Positions 38,863 to 46,334 of a stretch of DNA of 64,000 bases are shown here, piece by piece. The notes beneath the pieces are model-generated. The model saw only the letters and a program-made list of their open reading frames with translations. It ran no database searches and was not told the DNA's origin. Position 1 is the first letter of the stretch; every line of letters starts with the position of its first letter. Location: positions 62,001 through 126,000 of the forward strand of contig JAFKFG010000016.1 in assembly GCA_017307355.1 (NCBI GenBank). Direction: 5' to 3'. The DNA is from Alphaproteobacteria bacterium (GTDB lineage: Bacteria > Pseudomonadota > Alphaproteobacteria > Micropepsales > Micropepsaceae). The translations under genes and the position numbers were made by a program.

Positions 38863-38895
38863 AACCTCCGGCAATCACTTGCCGGAGGTTTTTTT
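38863..38895. terminator. Bidirectional intrinsic terminator
   Basis: Twelve-bp perfect arms AACCTCCGGCAA (38863-38874) and complement (38879-38890) with a 4-nt loop. T-rich DNA follows on the plus strand, and the A-rich stretch before it gives a T-run on the minus strand. It ends both the DUF992 and the rlmE transcripts; the rlmE stop codon lies in the loop and its last codons form one arm. Confidence 0.9.
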
Positions 38896-39552
38896 GAAAT
38901 CGCGCGCCACCAGATAAAGCTCCACCGAGTCGGCTCGGCTCGAGGGCGGCTTCACATGCTTCACATCGCGGAAGGATTTCTTGATCCGGGCCAGCAATTC
39001 GTTGGCGGCCCCGCCCTGAAACACTTTGCCGACAAACGCCCCGCCCGGGCGCAGCGTGTCTTCCGCCACCTCCAACGCGATCTCGACCAGGGCGGTGGTG
39101 CGCAAATGATCGGTGGCGCGATGGCCCGTGGTGGGCGCGGCCATGTCGGTGAGCACCAGATCGGCGGGCCCGCCCAGCGCCTCTTTCAGCATGGCGGGCA
39201 CGTCCGCATCGGTGAGGTCGGCCTGAAAAAACGTGACGCCGGGAATCTCTTCCATCTCCAGCACATCGGCAGCGACCACGGTGGCACCCTTGGCGGCGGC
39301 AACCTGGCTCCAGCCCCCCGGCGCCGCGCCCAGATCCAGGACCCGCGCGCCTTTTTTGAGGAAATGGAATTTTTCGTCCATGTCCAGAAGCTTGAAAGCA
39401 GCACGGCTGCGATAGCCTTTGGCTTTCGCGGCATGGACATAAGGATCGTTGAGCTGGCGCGTCAGCCATTCGCGCGAGGATGCGGTGAGGCCGCGCTTCT
39501 TTTTCACTTTGACGCGCACTTCCCCGCGCCCAGATCCCGACGGCCCTTTCAT
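38875..39552 (-). CDS. rlmE: 23S rRNA 2'-O-methyltransferase RlmE (FtsJ)
   Basis: 225 residues. AKAKGYRSRAAFKLLDMDEK is the RNA-binding start of the fold, VLDLGAAPGGWSQVAA is the SAM site, and DMAAPTTGHRATDHLR and FVGKVFQGG complete the K-D-K catalytic set. It methylates U2552 of 23S rRNA. The gene overlaps the upstream Ppx/GppA gene by 4 nt (ATGA), so the two are co-translated. It ends within the bidirectional terminator. Confidence 0.96.
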   Translation of the reverse strand: MKGPSGSGRGEVRVKVKKKRGLTASSREWLTRQLNDPYVHAAKAKGYRSRAAFKLLDMDEKFHFLKKGARVLDLGAAPGGWSQVAAAKGATVVAADVLEMEEIPGVTFFQADLTDADVPAMLKEALGGPADLVLTDMAAPTTGHRATDHLRTTALVEIALEVAEDTLRPGGAFVGKVFQGGAANELLARIKKSFRDVKHVKPPSSRADSVELYLVARDFKKTSGK

Positions 39553-40583
39553 GCCGAAACCCTCCGCCGCCGCGCCGACAGCTCGTCGCGCATCTGGCGC
39601 AACATGCCTTCGCGCAAGCCGCGATCCGCCACCCGTAACGTCGGGCTCTCCCAAAGCCCGCAGATCGCGGCGAAGATCGCCGAGCCCGCCAGCATCAGGT
39701 CCGCGCGCTCCGGCCCGATCGAACCGATCCTTGCCAGCGCGGCCACGTCCATGCGGGAGATGTGGTCCGCCACCTGCAAAAGCTGCGGCGTTTCGTGCCA
39801 GCTCGCATCGACCTTGGCGCGGATATAGCGCGGCAGCTTCAGCGCGATCGCCGCCAAGGTGGTAACCGTGCCGGACGTGCCCAGAAGATGTTCGCGCTGG
39901 GGATCGAAATCCGGCATCTGCTCCGCCAGGGGAGCGAAGCGCGCCCGCATGGCCTCGCGCATGGTTTCGAATCCGTCCCGGGTGCGGGCGGCGGCGCCAT
40001 ATTGCTCGGCCAGATTCACCACTCCCACCGGCAGGGACGCGGAAAAGCGTTTCACCAGCCGGCCTTCGCTCCTGCGCTGCCACACGATTTCGGTCGAGCC
40101 GCCGCCGATGTCGAAAATCAGTGCGCCTTGATATTTGCGCCCGATCAGGGGCGCGCAACCCAGCGCGGCGAGATCCGCCTCGTCTTCCGGGGAAATGACA
40201 TGCAAATCGATGCCCGCCTCGGCACGGGCGCGGGCGATCAGAATGGAGGTGTTGGCCGCCTGGCGCGCCGCCTGGGTGGCGATGGCGCGCACATGGCGGA
40301 CGCGGTGCCGCGAAATCCGCTGAGCGCAGATTTTCAGCGCCGCAAGCGTGCGATTGATCGCGGCATCGCAGAGAAGGCCGCTGTCGCCCACCCCTTCGCC
40401 CAGCCGGACGATCCGGGAAAAGGAATCGACCACCCGGAAATTGTCGGGCGGGGCGGATCGGGCGATCAACAGCCGGCAATTGTTGGTGCCCAGGTCCAGC
40501 ACCGCCAGCAAAGGGCCGTTTCCGGCCGATGGCCGATGCGATTCGCCCTGCCGTTCGTTCGAATATGCCCGGTTTTGCTGCAT
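39549..40583 (-). CDS. Ppx/GppA family phosphatase
   Basis: 344 residues with the ASKHA ATPase fold: LLAVLDLGTNNCRLLIA is the phosphate-1 loop and LIFDIGGGSTEIVW the phosphate-2 loop. Only the N-terminal catalytic half is present, without the C-terminal HD domain of long exopolyphosphatases. It would hydrolyse polyphosphate and/or pppGpp. The start at 40583 has GAGGTGA in front. Coupling to rlmE by a 4-nt overlap is common in alphaproteobacteria. Confidence 0.92.
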   Translation of the reverse strand: MQQNRAYSNERQGESHRPSAGNGPLLAVLDLGTNNCRLLIARSAPPDNFRVVDSFSRIVRLGEGVGDSGLLCDAAINRTLAALKICAQRISRHRVRHVRAIATQAARQAANTSILIARARAEAGIDLHVISPEDEADLAALGCAPLIGRKYQGALIFDIGGGSTEIVWQRRSEGRLVKRFSASLPVGVVNLAEQYGAAARTRDGFETMREAMRARFAPLAEQMPDFDPQREHLLGTSGTVTTLAAIALKLPRYIRAKVDASWHETPQLLQVADHISRMDVAALARIGSIGPERADLMLAGSAIFAAICGLWESPTLRVADRGLREGMLRQMRDELSARRRRVSA

Positions 40584-40735
40584 TTCACCTCGGAATGCGG
40601 ACCGTCCGCGGACCGACGCTAGCATGAGCAAAAGCGGGGCGGGCAACCCAATTGCGCACGCTTTCCAGCCGGAAAATCCCCGCTAAACTGCGCCCCATAT
40701 CGGCAATGGGCGTCAGGAAAGAGGCGGCGGCAGGC

Positions 40736-41155
40736 ATGCGCGTGACACTTAAATTAATAAGCGTGACTTTCGGCCTGTTGACGGCGATCACCACCGCCCG
40801 GGCGGAGACGGTTTCGCTGGCCGCGCAGCTTTTGGGAAGCAATGCCGTTCCCCAGAACAAAAGCGATGCCTTCGGCGAAGGCCAATTCAACTATGATAGC
40901 GAGACGGGAAAGCTTGGCTATTACCTGACCTATGACGGCACCGCGCCCACCCGGATCGACCTTCATGGTCCCGCCCAGGCCGGTGAAAATGCGGCGCCCA
41001 TCCTGGCCTTTCCGGTCTCGGCATCCCCGGTCAGCGGCGCGGTGGCGTTAACGAAAGCCCAGGCCGACAGCCTTCTGGCCGGAACCCTGTATGTGGACAT
41101 GCACAGCCCCGCCTATGCCGATGGCGAGATCAGGGGCCAGATTAAGAAGCAATAA
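40736..41155 (+). CDS. Secreted CHRD domain protein
   Basis: 139 residues: signal peptide (LISVTFGLLTAITTARA), then a CHRD domain with AAQLLGSNAVPQNKSDAFGEGQFNYD, LHGPAQAGENAAPIL, and the C-terminal LYVDMHSPAYADGEIRGQI typical of the fold. CHRD proteins are extracytoplasmic; their bacterial role is not known. It stands alone between the Ppx/GppA gene and tRNA-Gln. Confidence 0.9.
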   Translation: MRVTLKLISVTFGLLTAITTARAETVSLAAQLLGSNAVPQNKSDAFGEGQFNYDSETGKLGYYLTYDGTAPTRIDLHGPAQAGENAAPILAFPVSASPVSGAVALTKAQADSLLAGTLYVDMHSPAYADGEIRGQIKKQ

Positions 41156-41233
41156 CAGCCCTCCAAAAGCATCCTTGAAAGGGCCCGCGGGCTGGTCTAA
41201 ACGGGCGGTCCCAAAGGGGTTTTCCCCCGGTTT

Positions 41234-41307
41234 TGGGGGATCGTCTAATGGTAGGACTGCAGACTCTGACTCTGCCTGTCTAGGTTCGAATCCTAGTCCC
41301 CCAGCCA
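41234..41307 (+). tRNA. tRNA-Gln (anticodon CTG)
   Basis: The cloverleaf is complete: acceptor TGGGGGA (41234-41240) pairs with TCCCCCA (41297-41303), G discriminator, CCA encoded at 41305-41307. The anticodon arm GCAGA/TCTGC holds loop CTCTGAC with anticodon CTG, and the T arm contains GGTTCGAATCC. It reads CAG glutamine codons. The accessory region begins directly after it, so it may be the integration target of an island. Confidence 0.95.
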
Positions 41308-41444
41308 CCGAAAAAAGGCTCTATTCCTAGAAAAATTTTGGCCTGCAAAGTCCCCGTAGAACCGGGTGCTTCGTGCTGTTCGTTGGCGTCCAGAGACTAG
41401 GCCCGGGCAAATTTCGAAGGAAAAACAGCGATATTTTGAAGCGC

Positions 41445-41499
41445 GTCTCCATTTGAAAAGCTCCGGATTCCAAAATTTGGAAACGCGATTTCTGGAGAC
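41445..41499. repeat. Dyad element 1 (GTCTCCA...TGGAGAC)
   Basis: GTCTCCA at 41445-41451 and its complement TGGAGAC at 41493-41499, with a TTCCAAA/TTTGGAA inverted repeat in the middle. A second element with the same ends and length lies at 41711-41765. Confidence 0.5.
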
Positions 41500-41524
41500 T
41501 GCATTCGACGATTTTGATGGGGGG

Positions 41525-41567
41525 CAATTAGGATTCGAACTGCCGTTGGCGGTTCGAATCCTAATTG
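41525..41567. repeat. 16-bp perfect inverted repeat resembling a tRNA T arm
   Basis: CAATTAGGATTCGAAC (41525-41540) and its exact complement (41552-41567) flank an 11-nt loop. The right arm, followed by GACAGCCA, resembles the 3' end of a tRNA (GTTCGAATCC...GCCA), as in tRNA-Gln 260 nt upstream. It may be a relic of an attachment site or of a partial tRNA copy. Confidence 0.6.
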
Positions 41568-41710
41568 GACAGCCACTCACCACCGGCTCCGCCCTTCAAT
41601 TTCGTAGCTCCCGAATTAGACCAAGAAATCAGGCTCTTGTTCTCCCTCTTTGCGAGTGGAGAGCACAGCTGGCCAGTCTTTCAGGGATTTCGGCGTTTCT
41701 TTATCGGCCC

Positions 41711-41765
41711 GTCTCCAATCAAGATTTCCAAATTTCCGAAGTCGCATCGGCGAAATCTTGGAGAC
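41711..41765. repeat. Dyad element 2 (GTCTCCA...TGGAGAC)
   Basis: GTCTCCA at 41711-41717 and TGGAGAC at 41759-41765. The inner arms (CAAGATTTCC and CGAAATCTTG) extend the pairing imperfectly. It has the same 55-nt length and ends as element 1. Confidence 0.5.
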
Positions 41766-42481
41766 CGGTTAGCTGATTTATCGTTTCAATCCGTATTCAA
41801 ACCAATTCAACAAGGCGATTTCATATAACCCATTGAAATAACGTGATAAACTAAATTTCAGCATTACCGCAGATGATCATTATCAGCGAACTTTTTCGAC
41901 GATATCAGGGAAGATCGCGAAATTATCAGCGAAAATTTTGCGCGTCAGGGCGCGAAATACGCTTCACACACCTTTTCATTTATCAGAGACCGATGCGTCG
42001 CTCTGAGTCAGAACAAGGACCTATCCCGCCCCCCATGGGACCAAAGCGGGCCATCAATGCACCTGTAGGTTCACATTTTTGCTCGCGCAAGGAATGCCGA
42101 ACTCAATTTTATACGTCAGCAAAACCGTAGACATTCCAAAATTTAACACCGGCATCCAGTAGCTAGGCGTTGCCCTGACCGTCTCGGATATTGTCTCGCG
42201 ACATTTCCCGCTCGACGCAGCCACTGTCTGTCTGCGCAATCACAGCACCCAGCTGACGCCACGAGCATTTCCAGCCAACGATTCAGTCAAAGTCGTGACT
42301 TTTTTCGCACAAAAAGGTTTCATTTACTTCTGTTCTCAGGTCAACGCTTTGACTCTTCGCGATAATCGGATTCGAGACCTTCATTAGTCGCAGCGGGATC
42401 TGAAACATCCGCAAACGATAGCCTCCGAACTCCAACCCTCTGCGCACTTTACTTGCACAAAAAATAGCTTTTACGTTCTCC

Positions 42482-42501
42482 GGCGCGGCTTAAGCCGCGC
42501 C
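42482..42501. promoter_or_regulatory. 20-nt perfect palindrome before the ParB-methyltransferase gene
   Basis: GGCGCGGCTTAAGCCGCGCC reads the same on both strands, with no loop. It lies 31 nt before the ATG at 42533. It could be an operator, possibly bound by the gene's own ParB-like domain, or the stem of a terminator for an upstream transcript. Only the symmetry is seen. Confidence 0.55.
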
Positions 42502-42532
42502 TTATGAAAAGCCAGAGCCATGAGAGTTGTTG

Positions 42533-43909
42533 ATGCCTTCGCGCATCGGCCGCACTTTTGGTTTGGCCGGTGCAAACAATGGAGAGTTTGCATTGAAAGA
42601 TTCAAAGCCGAAATTTACTTACGTCTCACCCCATGAATTGACGCCGCATCCTAACAATCCGAAACGCCACCCCCGCCATCAGATCAGAAAGATGGCCCAA
42701 AGCATGAAATCCTTCGGCTTTAATTCGCCGGTGTTGGCGGATGAAAACGGAAGAATTCTTGCCGGGCACGGGCGCGTCGCGGCGGCAAAGAAAGCCGGAT
42801 TGACCGAAATCCCCGTCATCTATCTCACCCATCTCAGCGAAGACGAGGCCACCGCTTTCATGCTGGCGGACAATAAACTGGCCGAGATATCCAAATGGGA
42901 CGACCCGCTGCTGGCGACCGTGATCAAGGAGCTTGCTGGAAAGGAGCTCGAATTCGAACTGGAAGACACCGGATTCGAAACTGCAGAACTCGATCGGCTG
43001 GTTCACCAGTTGGAAGAGCCCGGTCTGGCCGATACGGTCGACGAGTTCGAGGTCAGTAGCGGCCCTGCCGTTACCATGCACGGGGACGTCTGGAAGCTCG
43101 GCAAGAGCACGGTAGTCTGCGGCAGTGCCTTGGATGGCGCCTCCTATCACACTCTTGGGGGGGCAGCTGATTTTGCCACAATGACCTTTGCGGATCCGCC
43201 GTGGAATCTCCCGGTGAACGGCCACATCTCGGGCCGCGGAAAGATTCAGCATCGCGAGTTCGCGCAAGGATCAGGTGAAATGTCACGAGAAGAATTTCAG
43301 GACTTCATGAACACAGCGTTCGAAACGTTCACGTTCTGGAACGGCGATGGCGCGTTGCTCTATATCTGCACTGATTGGCGCAATTACGAGGTGATGCTGA
43401 TAGCCGCTCGGGCTTGCCGCCTTAAGCCGGTTAACGTCTGCGTGTGGGTCAAAAACAATGGCGGAATGGGCTCTTTCTACCGTTCGCAACATGAATTCGT
43501 GCTGGTCTTTCAGAAAGGTGATAAACCCCATCGCAATAATGTCCAGTTGGGCCGCAACGGCCGCAACCGCACCAACGTCTGGAATTATCCTGCCGCCACC
43601 GTTCCTGTGAAGGGCAAACGGCCACTCGAATACCATCCGACGCCGAAGCCGGTTCTCATGGTGGCGGATGCGATCCAAGACTGCACCCAAGCAGGGAATC
43701 TCGTCATGGACCCCTTTCTTGGCAGCGGCACCACACTTCTCGCCGCAGAGCGCAGCGGCCGCAGGGCCTATGGCATTGAGCTTGACCCGCTTTATGTCGA
43801 TACCACCATCCGGCGTTGGGAAAAGATGACAGGCCAGAAGGCAAAGCACGCCAAGACCGGACAGACGTTCGCGCAAATCAGTGCCGAGAGGTTGCCCGAT
43901 GGCAACTGA
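42533..43909 (+). CDS. ParB-N domain DNA methyltransferase
   Basis: 458 residues. Residues about 30-120 form a ParB/Srx-type domain (SPHELTPHPNNPKRHPRHQI; ILAGHGRVAAAKKAGL), and the C-terminal half is a beta-class DNA amino-methyltransferase with catalytic DPPW at 221-224 and SAM motif DPFLGSGTT from 393. Such fusions modify adenine N6 or cytosine N4 and occur in prophages and islands. ATG 42533 is used, but a TTG at 42593 with GGAGAG upstream is a serious alternative. No restriction enzyme is adjacent. The stop overlaps the next start by 11 nt. Confidence 0.92.
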   Translation: MPSRIGRTFGLAGANNGEFALKDSKPKFTYVSPHELTPHPNNPKRHPRHQIRKMAQSMKSFGFNSPVLADENGRILAGHGRVAAAKKAGLTEIPVIYLTHLSEDEATAFMLADNKLAEISKWDDPLLATVIKELAGKELEFELEDTGFETAELDRLVHQLEEPGLADTVDEFEVSSGPAVTMHGDVWKLGKSTVVCGSALDGASYHTLGGAADFATMTFADPPWNLPVNGHISGRGKIQHREFAQGSGEMSREEFQDFMNTAFETFTFWNGDGALLYICTDWRNYEVMLIAARACRLKPVNVCVWVKNNGGMGSFYRSQHEFVLVFQKGDKPHRNNVQLGRNGRNRTNVWNYPAATVPVKGKRPLEYHPTPKPVLMVADAIQDCTQAGNLVMDPFLGSGTTLLAAERSGRRAYGIELDPLYVDTTIRRWEKMTGQKAKHAKTGQTFAQISAERLPDGN

Positions 43910-44225
43910 TGAGGACGGGATCGGCCGTGGTAAGCCGCCTAAGGCATACCAATTCAAAAAGGGGCGTTCGGGGCACCCTGCGGGGCGCCCTCCCCGTCCA
44001 CGCAAAGCAATATGGCAGCTGATCAATCACTATCTGATGCAGAAATGCGAGGTGACCGAGAACGGGAAGGTGCGCAAGCTTGCCCGTTACGCACTGATCC
44101 TGCGGCGTATCGAAAGCCAGATGATGAAGAAACCATCCAAGCGCCTTCAGCGTATCGAAGCCAAGTACGAAGCCTTTGCCCGCGCGATGCCTATTCGCCG
44201 CAAACCACGAAAGAAGGGGAAATGA
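43899..44225 (+). CDS. DUF5681-type protein of the methyltransferase cassette
   Basis: 108 residues, very basic. The opening (GIGRGKPPKAYQFKKGRSGHPAGRP) is the DUF5681 signature that is often found after ParB-domain methyltransferases in mobile elements. A helical middle (AIWQLINHYLMQKCEV) and a basic tail follow. A DNA-binding role is likely from charge. The start overlaps the methyltransferase gene by 11 nt and the stop lies 4 nt before the next gene. Confidence 0.85.
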   Translation: MATDEDGIGRGKPPKAYQFKKGRSGHPAGRPPRPRKAIWQLINHYLMQKCEVTENGKVRKLARYALILRRIESQMMKKPSKRLQRIEAKYEAFARAMPIRRKPRKKGK

Positions 44226-44229
44226 CCAA

Positions 44230-44724
44230 ATGCCAAGAAAACCAAAGAAATTGACTGCCAAGCAACGAATGACGTGGGCGGGACTGGACGGCTCCTTGGC
44301 GGAATTCTATGAGGCTGAGTGTGACGGGACTTTGGCTGACAAGGAGTTTGAGAATCAACTTTATAAGCGCCGCGTTCCAGCTAAACGCCGACGGACAACC
44401 AATCCATCTGCCAGCGAGATTTACGATGCCAGCATCAATCGCATGGTCAGAACTTCCGACGGACGCAGAATGCGTCGCATCGAAATTAAAATTCTGAAGC
44501 TCGCCTCAATGGCGGTGGAAGATAATATGGAAGCCGCGGATATGCTGATGGTCTGGCGCGAGAAATCCAAGCGGCATGGTGATTTCGTTTTGGAGGAGGA
44601 GTTTGATCGTTATCCGGCCGCCAATAAAGTAGATAACAAAGGCGCCAACAAAAAAGGCGCTGGCGATAAATTCGACTTCGAGATGGCATTTTTCAAAGCG
44701 CTTGCAGGCAAAAAGAAGGGTTGA
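44230..44724 (+). CDS. Uncharacterised third gene of the methyltransferase cassette
   Basis: 164 residues, basic and largely helical (LTAKQRMTWAGLDGSLAEFYEAE; IEIKILKLASMAVEDNMEAADML), ending in a Lys-rich tail. No domain is recognised. It starts 4 nt after the DUF5681 gene and must be in the same operon. It may be a partner or a small packaging-like protein; no evidence decides. Confidence 0.75.
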   Translation: MPRKPKKLTAKQRMTWAGLDGSLAEFYEAECDGTLADKEFENQLYKRRVPAKRRRTTNPSASEIYDASINRMVRTSDGRRMRRIEIKILKLASMAVEDNMEAADMLMVWREKSKRHGDFVLEEEFDRYPAANKVDNKGANKKGAGDKFDFEMAFFKALAGKKKG

Positions 44725-44775
44725 TGGAACTGACCTAGCCACACCAGTGCGTCGCCTAGGTTAAACTAGCCTCAT

Positions 44776-45216
44776 TTATAGCGATTGTGCGCGTTCAGCG
44801 GCGACCAAGAAAACATCATTTGCGAAGGCTTCCTGCAGCGTGCCTTCAACAAAGCGGTCCTGCCGGACTAGGGCTGTTAGAAGTTTCGCCAGGTCGTCTT
44901 CAGACGCGCCGATCACCGTCGCAGGCGTATTCCAGAAGCGCTCACCATCACTATCGATCCAGCCCGCCCAGTCGAAATCGTTCAGTATCCAGCCGGCGTC
45001 GTACAGCATCTGGACGAACTCCAGCGCGGCCTGGGTCAAGCGCGGGACACCGCTGCCCATGACATAGGGATCGGCCGTCCCTGATCCCCGTAGCGGCGCG
45101 GTTTCAATCCAGATGTCCGCTAGGCCGCGCAGGGCGGGCGCGTAGGCTGCCAACCGCTGCAGACGGTCGCCGGCGGCGCCATCAGGGCTGCTATACTGGC
45201 TCACCGGCTCGGTCAT
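44776..45216 (-). CDS. DUF6508-like protein
   Basis: 146 residues, acidic. LAAYAPALRGLADIWIETAP opens a compact domain that continues with QAALEFVQMLYDAGWILNDFDW and ASEDDLAKLLTALVRQDRF; the text resembles DUF6508, an uncharacterised family (name tentative). Its start overlaps the end of the nuclease-like gene by 4 nt, so the two form a coupled pair. It may be an immunity or accessory partner, but that is inference. Confidence 0.7.
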   Translation of the reverse strand: MTEPVSQYSSPDGAAGDRLQRLAAYAPALRGLADIWIETAPLRGSGTADPYVMGSGVPRLTQAALEFVQMLYDAGWILNDFDWAGWIDSDGERFWNTPATVIGASEDDLAKLLTALVRQDRFVEGTLQEAFANDVFLVAAERAQSL

Positions 45217-45713
45217 GGGCTGAGCCGGTACGGTTCGAGGATGTCCAGCAGGTCCTTGGGCGGGCTGCCCATGCTGTAAAGCCCATCCTTCTGCCATGAC
45301 CCCGTCTGCTCTAGCCGCTGCTGGCCCTTGGCCACCCGGACGTCGCCATAGCGCGCCAGGATCTCGTCATGCGGATAGATGTAGATGATCCCCTCCTCCG
45401 CGGCGCCGGCAGCCTGATGGGGAAAGCCAATCCAGAGGTTTTTGCCCTGGTATTTCTGGTCGAAAGTGACCCGCCCCTTGATCTGGATGGTCAGCATCTC
45501 CCGGTCCGGGTCGGTCATATGGCGGGCGATCATATCGCCGCCATTCCAGTCGTCCCGGATTGGGTAGGAGGCGTAGCCGTGTCGGGCCAGCACCGCAGCG
45601 ATGTGGTGGAAGTTATGCACTTCCTTCTGTTTGGCGTTGAGCGCCGTATAGCTGATCTTTTCGAAGGCGCTCGGCAGTGCTCCCGTAGCCTTATTTTTCG
45701 CCATGTCTGCCAT
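45213..45713 (-). CDS. PD-(D/E)XK nuclease-like protein
   Basis: 166 residues. VLARHGYASYPIRDDWNGGD followed by MLTIQIKGRVTFDQKY gives the D-x(n)-Q-x-K layout of PD-(D/E)XK nucleases, with GKNLWIGFP as the next strand. It starts 78 nt from a divergent XRE-type gene. Together with the coupled DUF6508-like gene it may be a small defence or toxin system, or a lone endonuclease-like gene. The catalytic assignment rests on pattern only. Confidence 0.65.
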   Translation of the reverse strand: MADMAKNKATGALPSAFEKISYTALNAKQKEVHNFHHIAAVLARHGYASYPIRDDWNGGDMIARHMTDPDREMLTIQIKGRVTFDQKYQGKNLWIGFPHQAAGAAEEGIIYIYPHDEILARYGDVRVAKGQQRLEQTGSWQKDGLYSMGSPPKDLLDILEPYRLSP

Positions 45714-45791
45714 CGCCGCTGAATATCCGATTTTGGGATAATCCGATTACGGGATTAGCTCTGACGGCGCCTGAATTCAAGTCGGCGCAGC

Positions 45792-46031
45792 ATGAGAAAA
45801 TCCCTTCATTCGCGTGCCAATAGGGTGCTCCGTGAGCACCTTGTTGCGGCGCGACATGCGGCGGGGCTATCTCAGCAACAATTGGCCGAGAAACTGGGCC
45901 GTCATCAGTCGTTCGTCGCAAAATATGAGGGCGGAGAAAGGCGGATTGACCTTGTCGAACTGCTCTATATTGCCAAACTTCTTGGCTTTGACGACAGGCG
46001 CCTCGTGCAGGCTGTAAAGGCCGAGCTGTAA
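45792..46031 (+). CDS. XRE-type helix-turn-helix regulator
   Basis: 79 residues, a lone HTH domain: LREHLVAARHAAGLSQQQLAEKLGRHQSFVAKYEGGERRIDLVEL is the lambda-repressor pattern, with RLVQAVKAEL as the last helix. It is divergent from the nuclease-like gene with a 78-bp gap and is the natural candidate to repress it. Confidence 0.9.
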   Translation: MRKSLHSRANRVLREHLVAARHAAGLSQQQLAEKLGRHQSFVAKYEGGERRIDLVELLYIAKLLGFDDRRLVQAVKAEL

Positions 46032-46046
46032 ACTGCGTTGTCCAGC

Positions 46047-46256
46047 CTAATGGCCGTGGATTTTGGTGTATTCGCGCATGGTGCAGGCATCCATCTGGTC
46101 CTGCGGGACATGGGCGCAGCGCTCGACCAATGCGTTTATGTCCTTCGCCTGCTCGGGTGGCGGCCCGTCGCTTGCGTGCGAGCCGTAGGCGCCCGCCCAG
46201 TAGGCGATGGCAGCAACGCCGACCAGAATGATCAGTAATCCAGTGATCTTGCCCAT
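46047..46256 (-). CDS. Small single-span membrane protein
   Basis: 69 residues: MGKITGLLIILVGVAAIAYWAGAYG is a membrane helix or uncleaved signal; the rest is a soluble part with two cysteines (ERCAHVPQDQMDACTMREY) that could bond. No family is recognised. It converges with the XRE-type gene. Confidence 0.6.
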   Translation of the reverse strand: MGKITGLLIILVGVAAIAYWAGAYGSHASDGPPPEQAKDINALVERCAHVPQDQMDACTMREYTKIHGH

Positions 46257-46334
46257 GTCGCTCCATCGCAATCGGCCGCCTACTCATGGCACGCGTGCCG
46301 GCACGTGTGTAGTTCATTGTAAGGGCGCCCACCC

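Larger units (their letters stand above)
41308..42532. other. Gene-poor junction after tRNA-Gln
   Basis: About 1.2 kb with no convincing gene. Base composition is visibly more A+T-rich than the DNA before it. It contains two GTCTCCA...TGGAGAC dyads, a tRNA-T-arm-like palindrome and, at its end, a 20-nt perfect palindrome. Short open frames here (for example 41873-42130) lack family-like text. It looks like an island edge with decayed insertions. Confidence 0.6.

Noticed and set aside
38875-40479. A single 534-residue minus-strand reading frame, as if RlmE were fused to an upstream domain
   Set aside because: The upstream part is an out-of-frame reading of the Ppx/GppA gene; rlmE starts at 39552 with an ATGA overlap.
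41873-42130. An 85-residue plus-strand frame after the tRNA
   Set aside because: No ribosome site, no family-like text and atypical composition; treated as non-coding.
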